This document shows, piece after piece, positions 26,773 to 36,289 of a stretch of 64,000 nucleotides of DNA. The stretch covers positions 62,001 through 126,000 of the forward strand of contig REGQ01000010.1 in NCBI GenBank assembly GCA_004134985.1, read 5' to 3'. The stretch is from Paenibacillaceae bacterium. GTDB lineage: Bacteria > Bacillota > Bacilli > Paenibacillales > Paenibacillaceae. The notes below the pieces were generated by a model. It searched no databases. It was not told the origin of the DNA and worked only from the letters and a program-made list of their open reading frames with translations. Position numbers and translations under genes: made by a program. The first letter of the stretch is position 1. Each line of letters starts with the position of its first letter.

Positions 26773-28320
26773 CTCGGCATCTGGCTTGCGCTCGCGGAAA
26801 AAGGACGGTGTCTCCCCCGTATATCGTTTGAACAGACGGGTGAAATGCTTCATATCCTCATATCCGACCCGCTTGGCGATTTCACTCACTTTGGCCGGTG
26901 TTTCCCTTAACTCTTTAATTGCCCATTCAATTCGGGCCTCGGTTACGAATTCAAGATAGTTTTTCCCTGTTTCCCGCTTGAACAGTTCGCTGAAATAATT
27001 GGGATTCATGTGAACATAGGAAGCTACTTGGGTCAACGTCAGGCTCCTGTTCAAGTTTTCCCCAATATAAGCGATTGTTTTCGTGATGGCTGAATTGCGG
27101 TCGCCTGAGAGATGCTCGTATTGGTTCATAATCGCAGACAGAATATCGCACATCACCTCACCCGGCTTTGCAGCCAACAAGTTTAAATCCAGCCCCTCAA
27201 GCTGAGGAAGCGCTACTGCAGATTGTCCTACAGAGGCAGCAGCCCGCTCCAGCCAGCGGAAGCCGGCAACTAAGTAGGAATGGAGGTAAGCCTTCATGGA
27301 AGCCGGCGTCGACTCCGGGTCCTGCTTGACGGTCTTTAAGACCACTTCAATCCACACGGTCAACTTGCTCGCATCCCGTGCACGGAGCACGGCGGTTAAC
27401 GCCTGTTCCTCCTCCTGAGAGCAGACGGTGCGCATCCCTTTGCGTTTCATAATATCCTCGTAGCTAATCAAGCTGGAGCTGTCGCCGGCAAGGAAACGAA
27501 AGGAGACCGCGTGCTCTGCCGATCGCAGCGCTGTTCGCAGTTGTTTGACACTCGCCACCGCCTGCCCTGCCGCCGCATACAACGGACGAGTCAGCACTAA
27601 TTTCGCTCTTTCAAGCGCCGATGCAATTTTTATCATGCTATAGGCTTGCTCCATACGGTAAATAAACAGCCAACCCCCACTCCAATCCATCATGACGCTC
27701 GCCATCGATTCGCGCAGCTGTATGCCCGCTGCCTCAATCTCTGAGCCTGCTGCCGGTTTGGCCGGCAAGGAGCTATTGGAAGTCACCAGCACCAGATGAA
27801 GCGATTCGCTCGGGGAAGCCAGTCGCAGCTCCGGATAATAGCTTAGAATTTCTGTGACGTCCTGATCCGTAATCAGCGAGTCCCCCGCCAGCATTCTCTC
27901 CAGCAGCTTCGCCCCGAAAGCGGTCTGGTGCTCACCCGCCGTGCGCTTCTCCTTCATTCTGTCCCGAGCGCGCATAGCTGCAGACATAATATCGCCGGGG
28001 CGGCTCGTCTTGAGCAAATAATCGCTGATTCCTTCACGGATCGCTTGCTGCGCATAAGTAAATTCTTCATACCCTGAGAGGATGACAATTTCCGTATTCG
28101 GGAAATCCGCCTTCACTTCCCGTGCAAGATCCAATCCTGTCTTGCCTGTCATCCGAATGTCGGTCAGTATAATATCCGGCTGTTCCAGCGGAATACGCAT
28201 GAGCGCTTCTTCTGCCGAAGCAGCGGGAATCAGCAGCGTAAATCCATTTTCCTCCCACTTGATAACCGTACTGAGGCCTTGCCTGATAATGACTTCGTCA
28301 TCTACGATCAGCAGCTTCAC
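26758..28320 (-). CDS. YesN-type AraC-family response regulator
   Basis: 520 aa. An N-terminal receiver domain (1-120) has the acidic pair in KLLIVDDEVIIRQGL, phospho-acceptor Asp near 55 in QPDIILTDIRMTGKTG and Lys in DYLLKTSRPGD. The middle (about 150-400) is an uncharacterised linker domain typical of YesN proteins. The C-terminus (about 415-515) is an AraC pair of HTH motifs (SLTLTQVASYVHMNPNYFSE, then LFKRETGKNYLEF and VGYEDMKHFTRLFKRYTGET). The GTG start overlaps the kinase stop (GTGA) with GGGGAGG 7 nt upstream. It should activate the adjacent transporter operon in response to a sugar sensed by its partner kinase. Confidence 0.95.
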   Translation of the reverse strand: MKLLIVDDEVIIRQGLSTVIKWEENGFTLLIPAASAEEALMRIPLEQPDIILTDIRMTGKTGLDLAREVKADFPNTEIVILSGYEEFTYAQQAIREGISDYLLKTSRPGDIMSAAMRARDRMKEKRTAGEHQTAFGAKLLERMLAGDSLITDQDVTEILSYYPELRLASPSESLHLVLVTSNSSLPAKPAAGSEIEAAGIQLRESMASVMMDWSGGWLFIYRMEQAYSMIKIASALERAKLVLTRPLYAAAGQAVASVKQLRTALRSAEHAVSFRFLAGDSSSLISYEDIMKRKGMRTVCSQEEEQALTAVLRARDASKLTVWIEVVLKTVKQDPESTPASMKAYLHSYLVAGFRWLERAAASVGQSAVALPQLEGLDLNLLAAKPGEVMCDILSAIMNQYEHLSGDRNSAITKTIAYIGENLNRSLTLTQVASYVHMNPNYFSELFKRETGKNYLEFVTEARIEWAIKELRETPAKVSEIAKRVGYEDMKHFTRLFKRYTGETPSFFRERKPDAEKTSS

Positions 28321-30101
28321 TTGTATTCCTCCCCTTGCATCGCGGATGGATTAATGGTAAATGTGATCTTCGTACCTGAACCTTCCTCACTTTCGATCTG
28401 CAACCCCGCATCCTGCCCATAGTGGAGCAGCAAGCGATGGTGCACGTTCCGCAAACCATAGCTCCCGCCGGGACGGCCTGGTGTCCATTCCGATTCCAGC
28501 TTGGCTGTAATTCGGCTACGCAGCTGTTCGAGCGTTGCCGCAGACATGCCTATGCCGTCATCTATCACGGCAAACAAAATGCCCTCCTCTTTCTCCATGA
28601 CGCAAATCCTAATGTTTCCTATGCCTTCCCGCTTCAGTATGCCGTGAATCATCGCGTTTTCGACGAGCGGCTGCAGCAGCAGCTTCAGCATCTTCCGCTC
28701 TAGCAGCTCAGGAGCAATATCCGTTTCGTATTGGAATTTGTCCGGATAGCGAATCGACTGCACATTCACGTAATTATCAATATGCAAAATTTCCTGATTC
28801 ACCGTACAAAACTCCTGTCCGCTATTTAAACTGAAACGAAGAAAGTCGCTTAGCGAGCCAACCATATCCGCAATCCGGTCTTCCCCCTTCATCAACGCCA
28901 TCCAATGCACAGACGAAAGCGTATTATACAGAAAATGGGGATTAATCTGAGCTTGCAGCGCCATCATATCCGCTTCCTTCTTAAGTGATTCATTCTTCTT
29001 CACCTCATCGGTAAGCTTCTCGATCTTGGAGCTCATTCGGTTGTAACTGATCACAAGCTGACCCACTTCGTCGATCGTCGTCACCGGCAGCGTCGGCAGC
29101 GGCGCATCCGGACTCGAATTTCTTAAAAACCTCGTCAGCGCAGAGAGCGGTTTCGTCACTTTCTGGATGAGGAACAGCACAAGAGCGATAACGAACAACG
29201 TCGCAATGCTGACCGCGATAGCCGTTAAAGTCAAAAAGTACTGGTTCTGGGATTTATAAGCTTGCGCAGGAATGATGCCGACAAGCCGCCAATCTGAATC
29301 TTTCAGATCGTAATACAAAATGGTCTTCTTATCCTGACCTTTCCCATACTCCATCCAACCGTCAGCGGGTTTAAAGCTTTTTAATCCGGGATAGTACGTT
29401 TCGAGCATACTATTCGCCTTATACTCATCGGGGCCGGCGAGAATGCGGTTGTTTCCGTCGATCAGCAGCACCGTTCCTCCGCCTTCGAGGCCTGCCTGCT
29501 TTAACTGTTCGGCAATGTCGCTCTGCAGCAGGCTAATCTTGAGCATTCCCAAATTGCCGTACTTCGCCGTGCTGCGGATCGGCCGCGACATCGTAATGAC
29601 CTTTCGTTCCCCTTCGGAGGAAGTCGTCTGCAAGTGAACTGGCGACCACCACTTCGAATATTGGTCATAATAATCGGGAAATTCCTCTGTAATATCCACC
29701 CACCCCGATTCCATCACTGATTTGTAGGCGATGGAAGGCTTATCTTTATCCGACTCGATAATTGCGTTGGCAATATAGGACTTCGAGATGGACATGGTCA
29801 TCAGCAAAGTGGCAATCTTTGTTTGCAAGAGAACATTATTCTTCGGCGTCCGCAGATAAGTCTGCACATCCTCATGACCCAGAAGATATAAGGACAGCGA
29901 CTGAATGTCCCGCATAATGTTCTCAAGATTGGCCCCCAGCAAAGTCAGCGTATTCATACCGGAGTTTTTCGCTTTTTCTTCGGTCAGATTCTCCGCAATT
30001 GTATAAGAGAAAAGCCCTAGCGATAGCACCGGCACAAGAACCGAAATAATAATTAACAATGAGAGCTTATGCTTAAGCGATTTTCCGAGCCAATTTTCCA
30101 T
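28317..30101 (-). CDS. YesM-type sensor histidine kinase
   Basis: 594 aa membrane kinase. Membrane helices lie at about 13-32 (LSLLIIISVLVPVLSLGLFS) and about 288-310 (LTLTAIAVSIATLFVIALVL), with a Cache-like extracellular sensor between them. A HAMP region (KVTKPLSALTRFLRNS) follows. The histidine phosphorylation site is in MMALQAQINPHFLYNTLSSV (near 385), of the LytS/His_kinase type, and the ATPase region has FAVIDDGIGMSAATLEQL and a G-box GGSYGLRNVHHRLLLHYG. It overlaps the regulator by 4 bp. The ATG at 30099-30101 is weakly supported by GGATGG upstream. Confidence 0.95.
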   Translation of the reverse strand: MENWLGKSLKHKLSLLIIISVLVPVLSLGLFSYTIAENLTEEKAKNSGMNTLTLLGANLENIMRDIQSLSLYLLGHEDVQTYLRTPKNNVLLQTKIATLLMTMSISKSYIANAIIESDKDKPSIAYKSVMESGWVDITEEFPDYYDQYSKWWSPVHLQTTSSEGERKVITMSRPIRSTAKYGNLGMLKISLLQSDIAEQLKQAGLEGGGTVLLIDGNNRILAGPDEYKANSMLETYYPGLKSFKPADGWMEYGKGQDKKTILYYDLKDSDWRLVGIIPAQAYKSQNQYFLTLTAIAVSIATLFVIALVLFLIQKVTKPLSALTRFLRNSSPDAPLPTLPVTTIDEVGQLVISYNRMSSKIEKLTDEVKKNESLKKEADMMALQAQINPHFLYNTLSSVHWMALMKGEDRIADMVGSLSDFLRFSLNSGQEFCTVNQEILHIDNYVNVQSIRYPDKFQYETDIAPELLERKMLKLLLQPLVENAMIHGILKREGIGNIRICVMEKEEGILFAVIDDGIGMSAATLEQLRSRITAKLESEWTPGRPGGSYGLRNVHHRLLLHYGQDAGLQIESEEGSGTKITFTINPSAMQGEEYK

Positions 30102-30533
30102 CGATGTTCACCATCCTGATTATGCATAACCGTAGCTAGATCAAATACTTCCCACATAAATTACTCTTCGTGTACTTAAAAGTGACATATATGTTGAAAT
30201 AACATTCTATCACAGTTTATCTTTTCGCGTAAATCAGCACTCCACTGGAAGATACCTCACATAAAAACAAAGCAAGCGCTATCATTATTATAGTATAAGG
30301 CAACCTGCTGTAACGCGAAATGTACAATTAATTACTTTTCAGGGACTAAGAAGATTGGATAAACTTAACATTAACTAAAAACACGCTCCGCACCCATTAT
30401 CGCAGCAATGAAACGGATCGCGCAAGCGGTCCTGAGCGATTTATTCAAGATACTGATTGATTTATTCAAAGTTATGGCATAACATAATGGTTGTTTTCCG
30501 CTTTACAAGATGAGGGAGCAGGAGGGGTTTCGT
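30102..30533. promoter_or_regulatory. Divergent promoter region with a possible CcpA site
   Basis: No gene is seen in these 432 bp between the kinase gene and the GH20 gene. AGCAAGCGCTATCA (30271-30284) matches 12 of 14 positions of the catabolite-responsive element consensus TGWAANCGNTNWCA, followed by an AT-rich TATAGTATAAG. Control of either gene by CcpA would fit glycan use, but this rests on one imperfect match. Confidence 0.35.
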
Positions 30534-32444
30534 ATGAAGTTTCATTTCGAGGGCGATGTCGCAGATCTGTTGCCCGGAATTCAATTGCTGTCAGATGAGC
30601 TTGGCATTGATCTGGGAGAGGATGGCATAGCCGTTCATATCGAACCGTCGGATGGCGAGCTGGAAGTCGGTCTCAAGCAAAATCGTGCTTATATTCGTTA
30701 TGGTATAAAACATCAATTTTTCCGGGGATTCGGACTGCTCGTTCAACATAGTCGGAAAAGCACTGCGTTCCATATCCGGGAGAAGCAGCAGTTCGACCAG
30801 GTTGGGCCGATGTTCGATCTGTCACGAAACGCGGTGCTGACAGTGGACAGCTTCAAATTTATGCTGAACAAATTGGCGCTCATGGGCATGAATACCGTGA
30901 TGTTATACATGGAAGATACGTATGCCATTGAAGAAGAACCCTATTTCGGCTATATGCGAGGTCGTTACACACAGGATGAACTGAAGGAAATCGACGATTA
31001 TGCCGATTTGTTCGGCATCGAGGCATTCCCTAGCATCCAAACCCTTGCGCACTTGGAGGAATTTCTGAAGTGGGAGCCCATTAAGCATTACCGTGATACG
31101 AAAGGCGCGCTATTGGTCGGAAGCGAGACAACGAATGCACTGATCGATAACATGATCGAAGCCGCAAGCGCACCGTTCCGCAGCCGCAAGATTCATATCG
31201 GGATGGATGAGGCGGAGGAACTGGGGCGGGGCAAATATTTGGATGCCAACGGCTATGAGAGCCGATTTAATATTATGGTTGCCCATTTGGAAAAAGTGTT
31301 GGAGGCGGTACGCCAGCGCGGTTTGAAACCGCTGATGTGGAGCGATATGTTCCTCAAGCTGGCTTCCGGAAACGGCGACGACTATTACAATAAAGACACC
31401 TTCATTCCGGAGGACATGGCCCGCCGCATTCCCAAAGACGTCGATATGGTGTATTGGGACTACAATCATACGGAGCCGGAGGATTACGAGAAGCTGATCG
31501 CCAATCACCGGCCGCTCGGCTGCAACCTGGTGTTTGCAGGCGCGGTGTGGATCTTCAATACGTTCGGGGTAAACTATGGCCTGTCACTAAACGCCTCGAA
31601 TGTCGCTTTGCAAGTTTGCAAGCAGGAAGGCATTCGCGAAGTGTACGCAACGATGTGGGGAGATGATGGCAATGAGGGCAATCCCTTCGCGGCCTTGCTT
31701 GGCCTGCAGCTGTATGCCGAACACGCCTACTCGGATGAGAAGCCGACGGAAGCCCAGCTTGCAGAACGGGTAAAGTTCTGCAGCGGAATCGAAATGGATG
31801 CCTTCCTGCAATTCAAAGACCTGGACGAAGTACCGGGGTCGGAGCCGAACAACAGCAAGCAAAGCAATCCATCGAAGTTTCTGCTGTATCAGGATGTCCT
31901 GCTGGGACTGTTCGACAAGCAGATCGAAGGCTTGGCATTGAATGACCATTACACCGAATTAGAGCGGCGCATCCGGGATAAACGTGATCCAGAGGCTGAG
32001 CTTGATTATTTGTTGGACGTACCAGAAAAGTTGAGCGCAGTGCTGAAGCAAAAGAGTGAAATCGGGCTTGTGCTGAAGCAGGTTTATGATGCAGGAGATA
32101 CAGAAAAACTGGAAGAGATCGCCACGACCCAATTGCCGGCCATCGCCGCCGCGGTGCATGAGCTGCGCGCCGCCCATCGCACACAATGGCTTCGCATGTT
32201 CAAGCCATTCGGCTGGGAAGTGATCGACATCCGTTATGGCGGTGTCGTCAATCGGCTGGATACGGCATCCGTGCGCATTATTGACTATGTGCAAGGGCGC
32301 ATCGGGAGAATCGAGGAGTTGGAGCAGGAACGGCTGGTTTACAGCACCGTTAACCGCTTTAACCAGAAAGGCACAGGCTGGTGCAGCTATTATTACCGAA
32401 TGGCTTCGCCAAACGTGTTTTTCCATGTTATGAACCCTTTTTGA
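30534..32444 (+). CDS. Beta-N-acetylhexosaminidase-like enzyme, glycoside hydrolase family 20
   Basis: About 636 aa, no signal peptide, so probably cytoplasmic. A short N-terminal domain (about 1-90) precedes a GH20 TIM barrel (about 95-400). The catalytic Asp-Glu pair is in KIHIGMDEAEELGRGKYL (near residue 222). Other family strands are MGMNTVMLYMEDTY (near 120) and LKPLMWSDMFLKL (near 275). A helical C-terminal domain of about 200 aa follows. The ATG at 30534 has AGGAGGGG 6 nt upstream and is preferred to the upstream ATG at 30510. It is divergent from YesM/YesN and the ABC importer and probably hydrolyses the imported GlcNAc- or GalNAc-containing sugar. Confidence 0.9.
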   Translation: MKFHFEGDVADLLPGIQLLSDELGIDLGEDGIAVHIEPSDGELEVGLKQNRAYIRYGIKHQFFRGFGLLVQHSRKSTAFHIREKQQFDQVGPMFDLSRNAVLTVDSFKFMLNKLALMGMNTVMLYMEDTYAIEEEPYFGYMRGRYTQDELKEIDDYADLFGIEAFPSIQTLAHLEEFLKWEPIKHYRDTKGALLVGSETTNALIDNMIEAASAPFRSRKIHIGMDEAEELGRGKYLDANGYESRFNIMVAHLEKVLEAVRQRGLKPLMWSDMFLKLASGNGDDYYNKDTFIPEDMARRIPKDVDMVYWDYNHTEPEDYEKLIANHRPLGCNLVFAGAVWIFNTFGVNYGLSLNASNVALQVCKQEGIREVYATMWGDDGNEGNPFAALLGLQLYAEHAYSDEKPTEAQLAERVKFCSGIEMDAFLQFKDLDEVPGSEPNNSKQSNPSKFLLYQDVLLGLFDKQIEGLALNDHYTELERRIRDKRDPEAELDYLLDVPEKLSAVLKQKSEIGLVLKQVYDAGDTEKLEEIATTQLPAIAAAVHELRAAHRTQWLRMFKPFGWEVIDIRYGGVVNRLDTASVRIIDYVQGRIGRIEELEQERLVYSTVNRFNQKGTGWCSYYYRMASPNVFFHVMNPF

Positions 32445-32477
32445 CGAAGGGTTGGAAGCAGCCTGGCAGCAGAGTAA

Positions 32478-32518
32478 AAGCGAGCAGATTGTAGTAAACA
32501 CTCCTGCTCTGCTCGCTT
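32478..32518 (+). terminator. Hairpin after the GH20 gene
   Basis: AAGCGAGCAGA (32478-32488) pairs with TCTGCTCGCTT (32508-32518). It is followed by GCCTGTTCCTCGTTC, which has only a weak T-run. It lies 34 nt after the GH20 stop and is probably its terminator. Confidence 0.65.
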
Positions 32519-32553
32519 GCCTGTTCCTCGTTCGAGACGGTTATTCGTTTGCG

Positions 32554-32646
32554 TTATTTGAAACAGTATTCACATTTGGACCAACCATGACCACATAGTT
32601 CTTTTACTTTATGTTGGAGCTCATCATATGATTCGGAGCAAACCTT
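32554..32646 (-). pseudogene. Possible C-terminal gene fragment
   Basis: A short open stretch of 30 codons without a start reads like a protein C-terminus (SYDELQHKVKELCGHGWSKC, ending EYCFK). It is isolated and the source is not recognised. The rest of 32519-32853 shows no gene. It may be a remnant left at the edge of the AT-rich insert. Confidence 0.25.
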
Positions 32647-32853
32647 CTACCCTGATCTAAATACTAAATCGGTAAATACACTTTCTTCAATGGCATAAGC
32701 GCTTGTTTTCCCGCCGGCATTTTTTCGTACCACTCACCTAGATTTCCACTGGAATTTGGAGAAATACTTGTTCAAAAAAGCGTTAAACACATTATGGATA
32801 TCAACTTAGTTTTCTCGAGGGTTGATGTGATATCACTATCAAGGCAATCCCGT

Positions 32854-34446
32854 TTATGAAACCGCTTCCTCTTCTTCGAAAAGATGAGCCTCAACACTTG
32901 AAATATCTTGAACCGATAAGCTTTGACGATATTCTTGAGCTATCATCGTAGTTGTAAATTCTGCAGTTGGATCAATATCTTGTACTAAATTTTCTATTGA
33001 CTCCACATTAGCGTAAAAGAACTCTTTACGCATATTAATTTTGTTTACTCGCTCTCCTGCTAATTGAAGATGAATCTGTTGCTCCAGTGCAACAGCATCG
33101 TTACTAAAGATCATCGCATGTACATCAAACTTAAATGGCACTGAGGCATCTCCTAGCTCATCAATTCGTTCAGATGGATCTAATCGTCTGGTCATGCCAA
33201 TTTTAAATATATTTCCTCCGAAAGAACCCAAGTTTGAAATCACGTACACATGGCCTGCCTTACCATTTGCTCGCTTTATAATTTCTTCCTTCTTCTCTTC
33301 TAGTTCATCATATTGTGCTTCAAGTAGTGCTATACGTTCTTGTAATTCTCGAATCTTATCTTCATTTTTTTCAGACGTGAGAAGTTCTCTATTGCGGTTC
33401 ATCTCCACCAGATACTTTTCTTCTTCCTTTTCAATTTTTTTTCGCTCATCTTCAAGCATTCGCTTCTCTTCTGCTTCTTGCTTCATTTGCTCACGAATAC
33501 GACGCTGTTCTTCCTTTTCCTTTTCACGCTGAATATAGTAGCTGTATTCAATACGAATAGCTTGTTCAAATAGTACCTCAAGCTCCATTAAAAATCGTGT
33601 AATCGTACCAATTAATGATGCATTACCATTGCTCGCAATATGTAAGTATTTATGAATAAGAACTTTTGAGCTCTCTAAAGCATTATCTAAGTTCGTATAT
33701 GTTAAGGTATACAAAATATTTTGAAGTTCAGCTTGTAATCCAATGACCATTAAATCATAAATCGTCACATTCGCTTTTGTAGTATAACGTGATTGGTAGC
33801 CTGTAATAAGTTTTTGAATATCTTTATTATTTGCATTCATCTGACTACGTAGTTGTCTAGATGATTTGTAGTGTAAATCCATATGAACTACTGTATCCAA
33901 AATACCTTCGTCATTTAACGCTGCTTCAAATTCACTTAGCTTCGCTCCGATAATGTTGTAATCTACTGAATGGGGGAAAAGCTCTATTAAGCTCTTTATA
34001 GCTAGGCTCTCCACCTTCCCCTTTTTGACTTGTGTTATTATTCGTTTTAATTCTTTTTCTAACTTCTCTCTTTGTTCTTGTTTCTTTGATAGTTCTTGTT
34101 CTAGCTCCACGTGTTTTTGTAAGACTGCCTGCAGTTTATACTCATTATCTGCTCGTGTTTGATCAAGCTCTACAATATGATCAGTTCTAACTTGCTCTAC
34201 CTCTTGTTGGGTAGTTACCTTTAATGCTTCCAGTTCTGCTTCTTGTACTTGTCTTTCTGCGTAAATCTCAGCTCTCATTAACGTACGCTCTTCGTTCATT
34301 TTAGCTGAAATCATTTGGTCCAACTGTTTAACTTGATACTCTAAATCCACTAATTGTCGTTGCTTTTCTTGAACGACTTGGCTTAATGATGTTGCGGAGC
34401 GTTTTAAAGAAAGAATCTCTTTTAAATAATTAAAGAAACCCGCCAT
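32854..34446 (-). CDS. Coiled-coil DUF4041-like protein with C-terminal T5orf172 (GIY-YIG) domain
   Basis: 530 aa. Two long coiled coils (about 20-150 and 300-405) flank a middle domain (about 155-300) resembling DUF4041. The C-terminus (about 405-500) is a T5orf172/MUG113 GIY-YIG-superfamily domain: GHVYVISNLGSFGGNIFKIG, then MTRRLDPSERIDELGDA and ALEQQIHLQLAGERVNK. This architecture is common in phages and mobile elements. Nuclease activity is possible but not shown. The gene is visibly more AT-rich than its neighbours, uses AT-rich codons (TTA, AAT, GAA), and sits alone between gene-poor stretches, indicating horizontal acquisition. The start is the ATG at 34444-34446. Confidence 0.85.
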   Translation of the reverse strand: MAGFFNYLKEILSLKRSATSLSQVVQEKQRQLVDLEYQVKQLDQMISAKMNEERTLMRAEIYAERQVQEAELEALKVTTQQEVEQVRTDHIVELDQTRADNEYKLQAVLQKHVELEQELSKKQEQREKLEKELKRIITQVKKGKVESLAIKSLIELFPHSVDYNIIGAKLSEFEAALNDEGILDTVVHMDLHYKSSRQLRSQMNANNKDIQKLITGYQSRYTTKANVTIYDLMVIGLQAELQNILYTLTYTNLDNALESSKVLIHKYLHIASNGNASLIGTITRFLMELEVLFEQAIRIEYSYYIQREKEKEEQRRIREQMKQEAEEKRMLEDERKKIEKEEEKYLVEMNRNRELLTSEKNEDKIRELQERIALLEAQYDELEEKKEEIIKRANGKAGHVYVISNLGSFGGNIFKIGMTRRLDPSERIDELGDASVPFKFDVHAMIFSNDAVALEQQIHLQLAGERVNKINMRKEFFYANVESIENLVQDIDPTAEFTTTMIAQEYRQSLSVQDISSVEAHLFEEEEAVS

Positions 34447-34890
34447 ACTTTCACCTAATTTCTATTAATATATTCAATAGAATTATTTTACATCATTAAT
34501 AATTATATGGATATTAAAATCAAAAAAATGCCAAGCAAAAATATAACTTCATGCAATTATGGTTTATCACCTCGAGATAGATATCTCAATCCTAATATCT
34601 ACAAAATCAGACTTTATCAGATAGACAATCGCACTCTGCATAATCTTATAACCAAGCCGTAACAAGCTACATTTCGACTAGCGAGATACAATAATTTTAT
34701 CTAGATTTTTAAAGGCTCAATCTAAAATTAAGTGGTTGACTTTATCCGCCAGCAAAGCATTTGGGGATCAATGCTGCGAAGCTGTGTTGATATAGGGGAA
34801 GGAGTTAAGGCGCGGGGAGCGGGTGGTCGACCTCCGTCATGCAGCGAAACCGTGAACGCGTGAAATTTGAACAACGACAGCAGCGCACGC
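34447..34890. other. Gene-free stretch right of the AT-rich insert
   Basis: The first 280 bp are very AT-rich, like the adjacent DUF4041 gene and probably its promoter region. From about 34735 the composition returns to that of the host. No convincing gene, RNA or mobile-element end is seen. Confidence 0.5.
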
Positions 34891-34910
34891 GAGTGGAATT
34901 CTGAACGCAC

Positions 34911-35110
34911 GAGTGGAATTCTAACGCTGATGAGCGGTGCTATTTGGGGAAATTCAGCCCCATAAATATTGTAAGGAAACTGAGCCACCTTATTCCAGAA
35001 AATCGCACGATTTTGGTATTCATATGGTTAAATAAGCGCTGTGACAAGCGTTAGAATTACAAAAGGGTCATTTGAAGCCATTTAAGAGCTGTGACAAGCG
35101 TTAGAGCAAG
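34911..35110 (-). repeat. Long palindromic intergenic repeat, copy A
   Basis: It reads, on the minus strand, GCTCTAACGCTTGTCACAG, CTCTTAAATGGCTTCAAATG, a second TCTAACGCTTGTCACAGCGC, the palindrome AAAATCGTGCGATTTT, AAGGTGGCTCAGTTTCCTTA and GCTCATCAGCGTTAGAATTC. The copy at 39348-39545 has the same order in the opposite orientation. The outer parts of the second half are themselves inverted repeats (CTAACGCT…AGCGTTAG). Confidence 0.9.
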
Positions 35111-35195
35111 AAACCCCACTCACCAAATTCCTCAACCGCTAATTTTGGCTTTGAGCCTTTTTAAATTAATCCACATTTATTCCATCCATTAGCTA

Positions 35196-35221
35196 AAAAA
35201 ACACCGTTTCCGGTGTTTTTT
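35196..35221. terminator. Bidirectional terminator after ydjI
   Basis: AAAAAACACCG (35196-35206), loop TTTC, CGGTGTTTTTT (35211-35221). A-run and T-run on both sides allow termination in both directions. It lies 39 nt after the ydjI stop. Confidence 0.9.
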
Positions 35222-35259
35222 CCTGATATTGGGCATCCCATCTCCACATAATACGTGGT

Positions 35260-36270
35260 TTACAGCTTCTGGCCGCAATTCGCGCAGAAGTTGGCTCCTT
35301 CATTTTTCGCCCCGCAGTTAGGACAGAAGTTAGGCTTCTTGCCGTCTGATGCAGCGGAGGAAGCGCCTTGACTTGATTGGCCTCCAGCCGAAGGCTGTTG
35401 GTTCTGACCCTGAGTTTGGCTCTGATTTTGGTTCATATTTTTCATCATTTCATTAGCGACGTTCATCCCCATCATCATGCCTGCCATATCCGCCGCTGCG
35501 CCGCCGCCAGCTACTTTGCCTGATGCAATGCCGTCGGTCATACTAACCTGCTGATACTTCTGCAGATTGCCGATCATTTCGTGAGAGGCTGCCTTCGTGA
35601 TCATCGCTTGAATTTCTGGCGGGTAATTGAAGCTCATCACATTGAACCCTGTAATGGTCATTCCATTGTTGAGCACTTGCATATCAAGATCTTCACGAAT
35701 ACCTTTGGAAATGTCAAAAGCATTGGCCTGCAGGTTAAACATGTCCTTGCCTTCTCTGCTGATCCACTTCATTAACAATTGGTCCAACACAGACGTAATC
35801 CGAATTTTAACATCATCAACAAGATAACTGTCCTTCATTCCGGCAATCTTGTCGATGAGGGTCACATAATCATTCACTTTAAAATTAAACGTACCGTTGG
35901 CCCGAATGGGCATGCCGCCTGGAAGCTGCGGTGTCGGGATCAGAATCGGGTTCTGCGTTCCCCATTTGACCGTAAATTCCTTGGTATTAACGAACAAAAC
36001 TTCGACCCGCATCCCGCTGTTAAAGCCAAATTTGAAGCCTTTCAACGTGGATAAGAACGGGATGATCTCAGAATCGATGTTATAGGTGCCATCATCCTCG
36101 AATACCCCTTCGATCTTGCCGTTATTTACGAATATTGCGTCTTGGCCAGAGCGAATTATTAATTTGCTCCCTTTTTTAATCTCGCGATTGTTCCACTTCC
36201 AGAAGATCATATCATCCCGAAACTCTTCCCATTCCACAACATTTGCAAATTGATTTTTGAAAAATACCAT
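35260..36270 (-). CDS. ydjI: YdjI-like SPFH-domain protein with zinc ribbon
   Basis: 336 aa. An SPFH/virion-core-like domain covers about 25-240 (KGSKLIIRSGQDAIFVNNGK, GMRVEVLFVNTKEFTVKWGT). A Gly/Ala/Met-rich linker follows (GGGAAADMAGMMMGMNVANE), then a Gln/Asn/Ser-rich tract and a C-terminal zinc ribbon FCPNCGAKNEGANFCANCGQ. In B. subtilis YdjI acts with YdjG/YdjH at the membrane to recruit PspA under envelope stress. It is last of the four-gene operon. The ATG has GGGGAAA upstream and lies 20 bp after ydjH. Confidence 0.9.
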   Translation of the reverse strand: MVFFKNQFANVVEWEEFRDDMIFWKWNNREIKKGSKLIIRSGQDAIFVNNGKIEGVFEDDGTYNIDSEIIPFLSTLKGFKFGFNSGMRVEVLFVNTKEFTVKWGTQNPILIPTPQLPGGMPIRANGTFNFKVNDYVTLIDKIAGMKDSYLVDDVKIRITSVLDQLLMKWISREGKDMFNLQANAFDISKGIREDLDMQVLNNGMTITGFNVMSFNYPPEIQAMITKAASHEMIGNLQKYQQVSMTDGIASGKVAGGGAAADMAGMMMGMNVANEMMKNMNQNQSQTQGQNQQPSAGGQSSQGASSAASDGKKPNFCPNCGAKNEGANFCANCGQKL

Positions 36271-36289
36271 TCTTTCCCCATCCCTTCAG

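Noticed and set aside
34728-34988. 86-residue minus-strand gene
   Set aside because: It runs into the palindromic repeat and has no binding site or recognisable domain.
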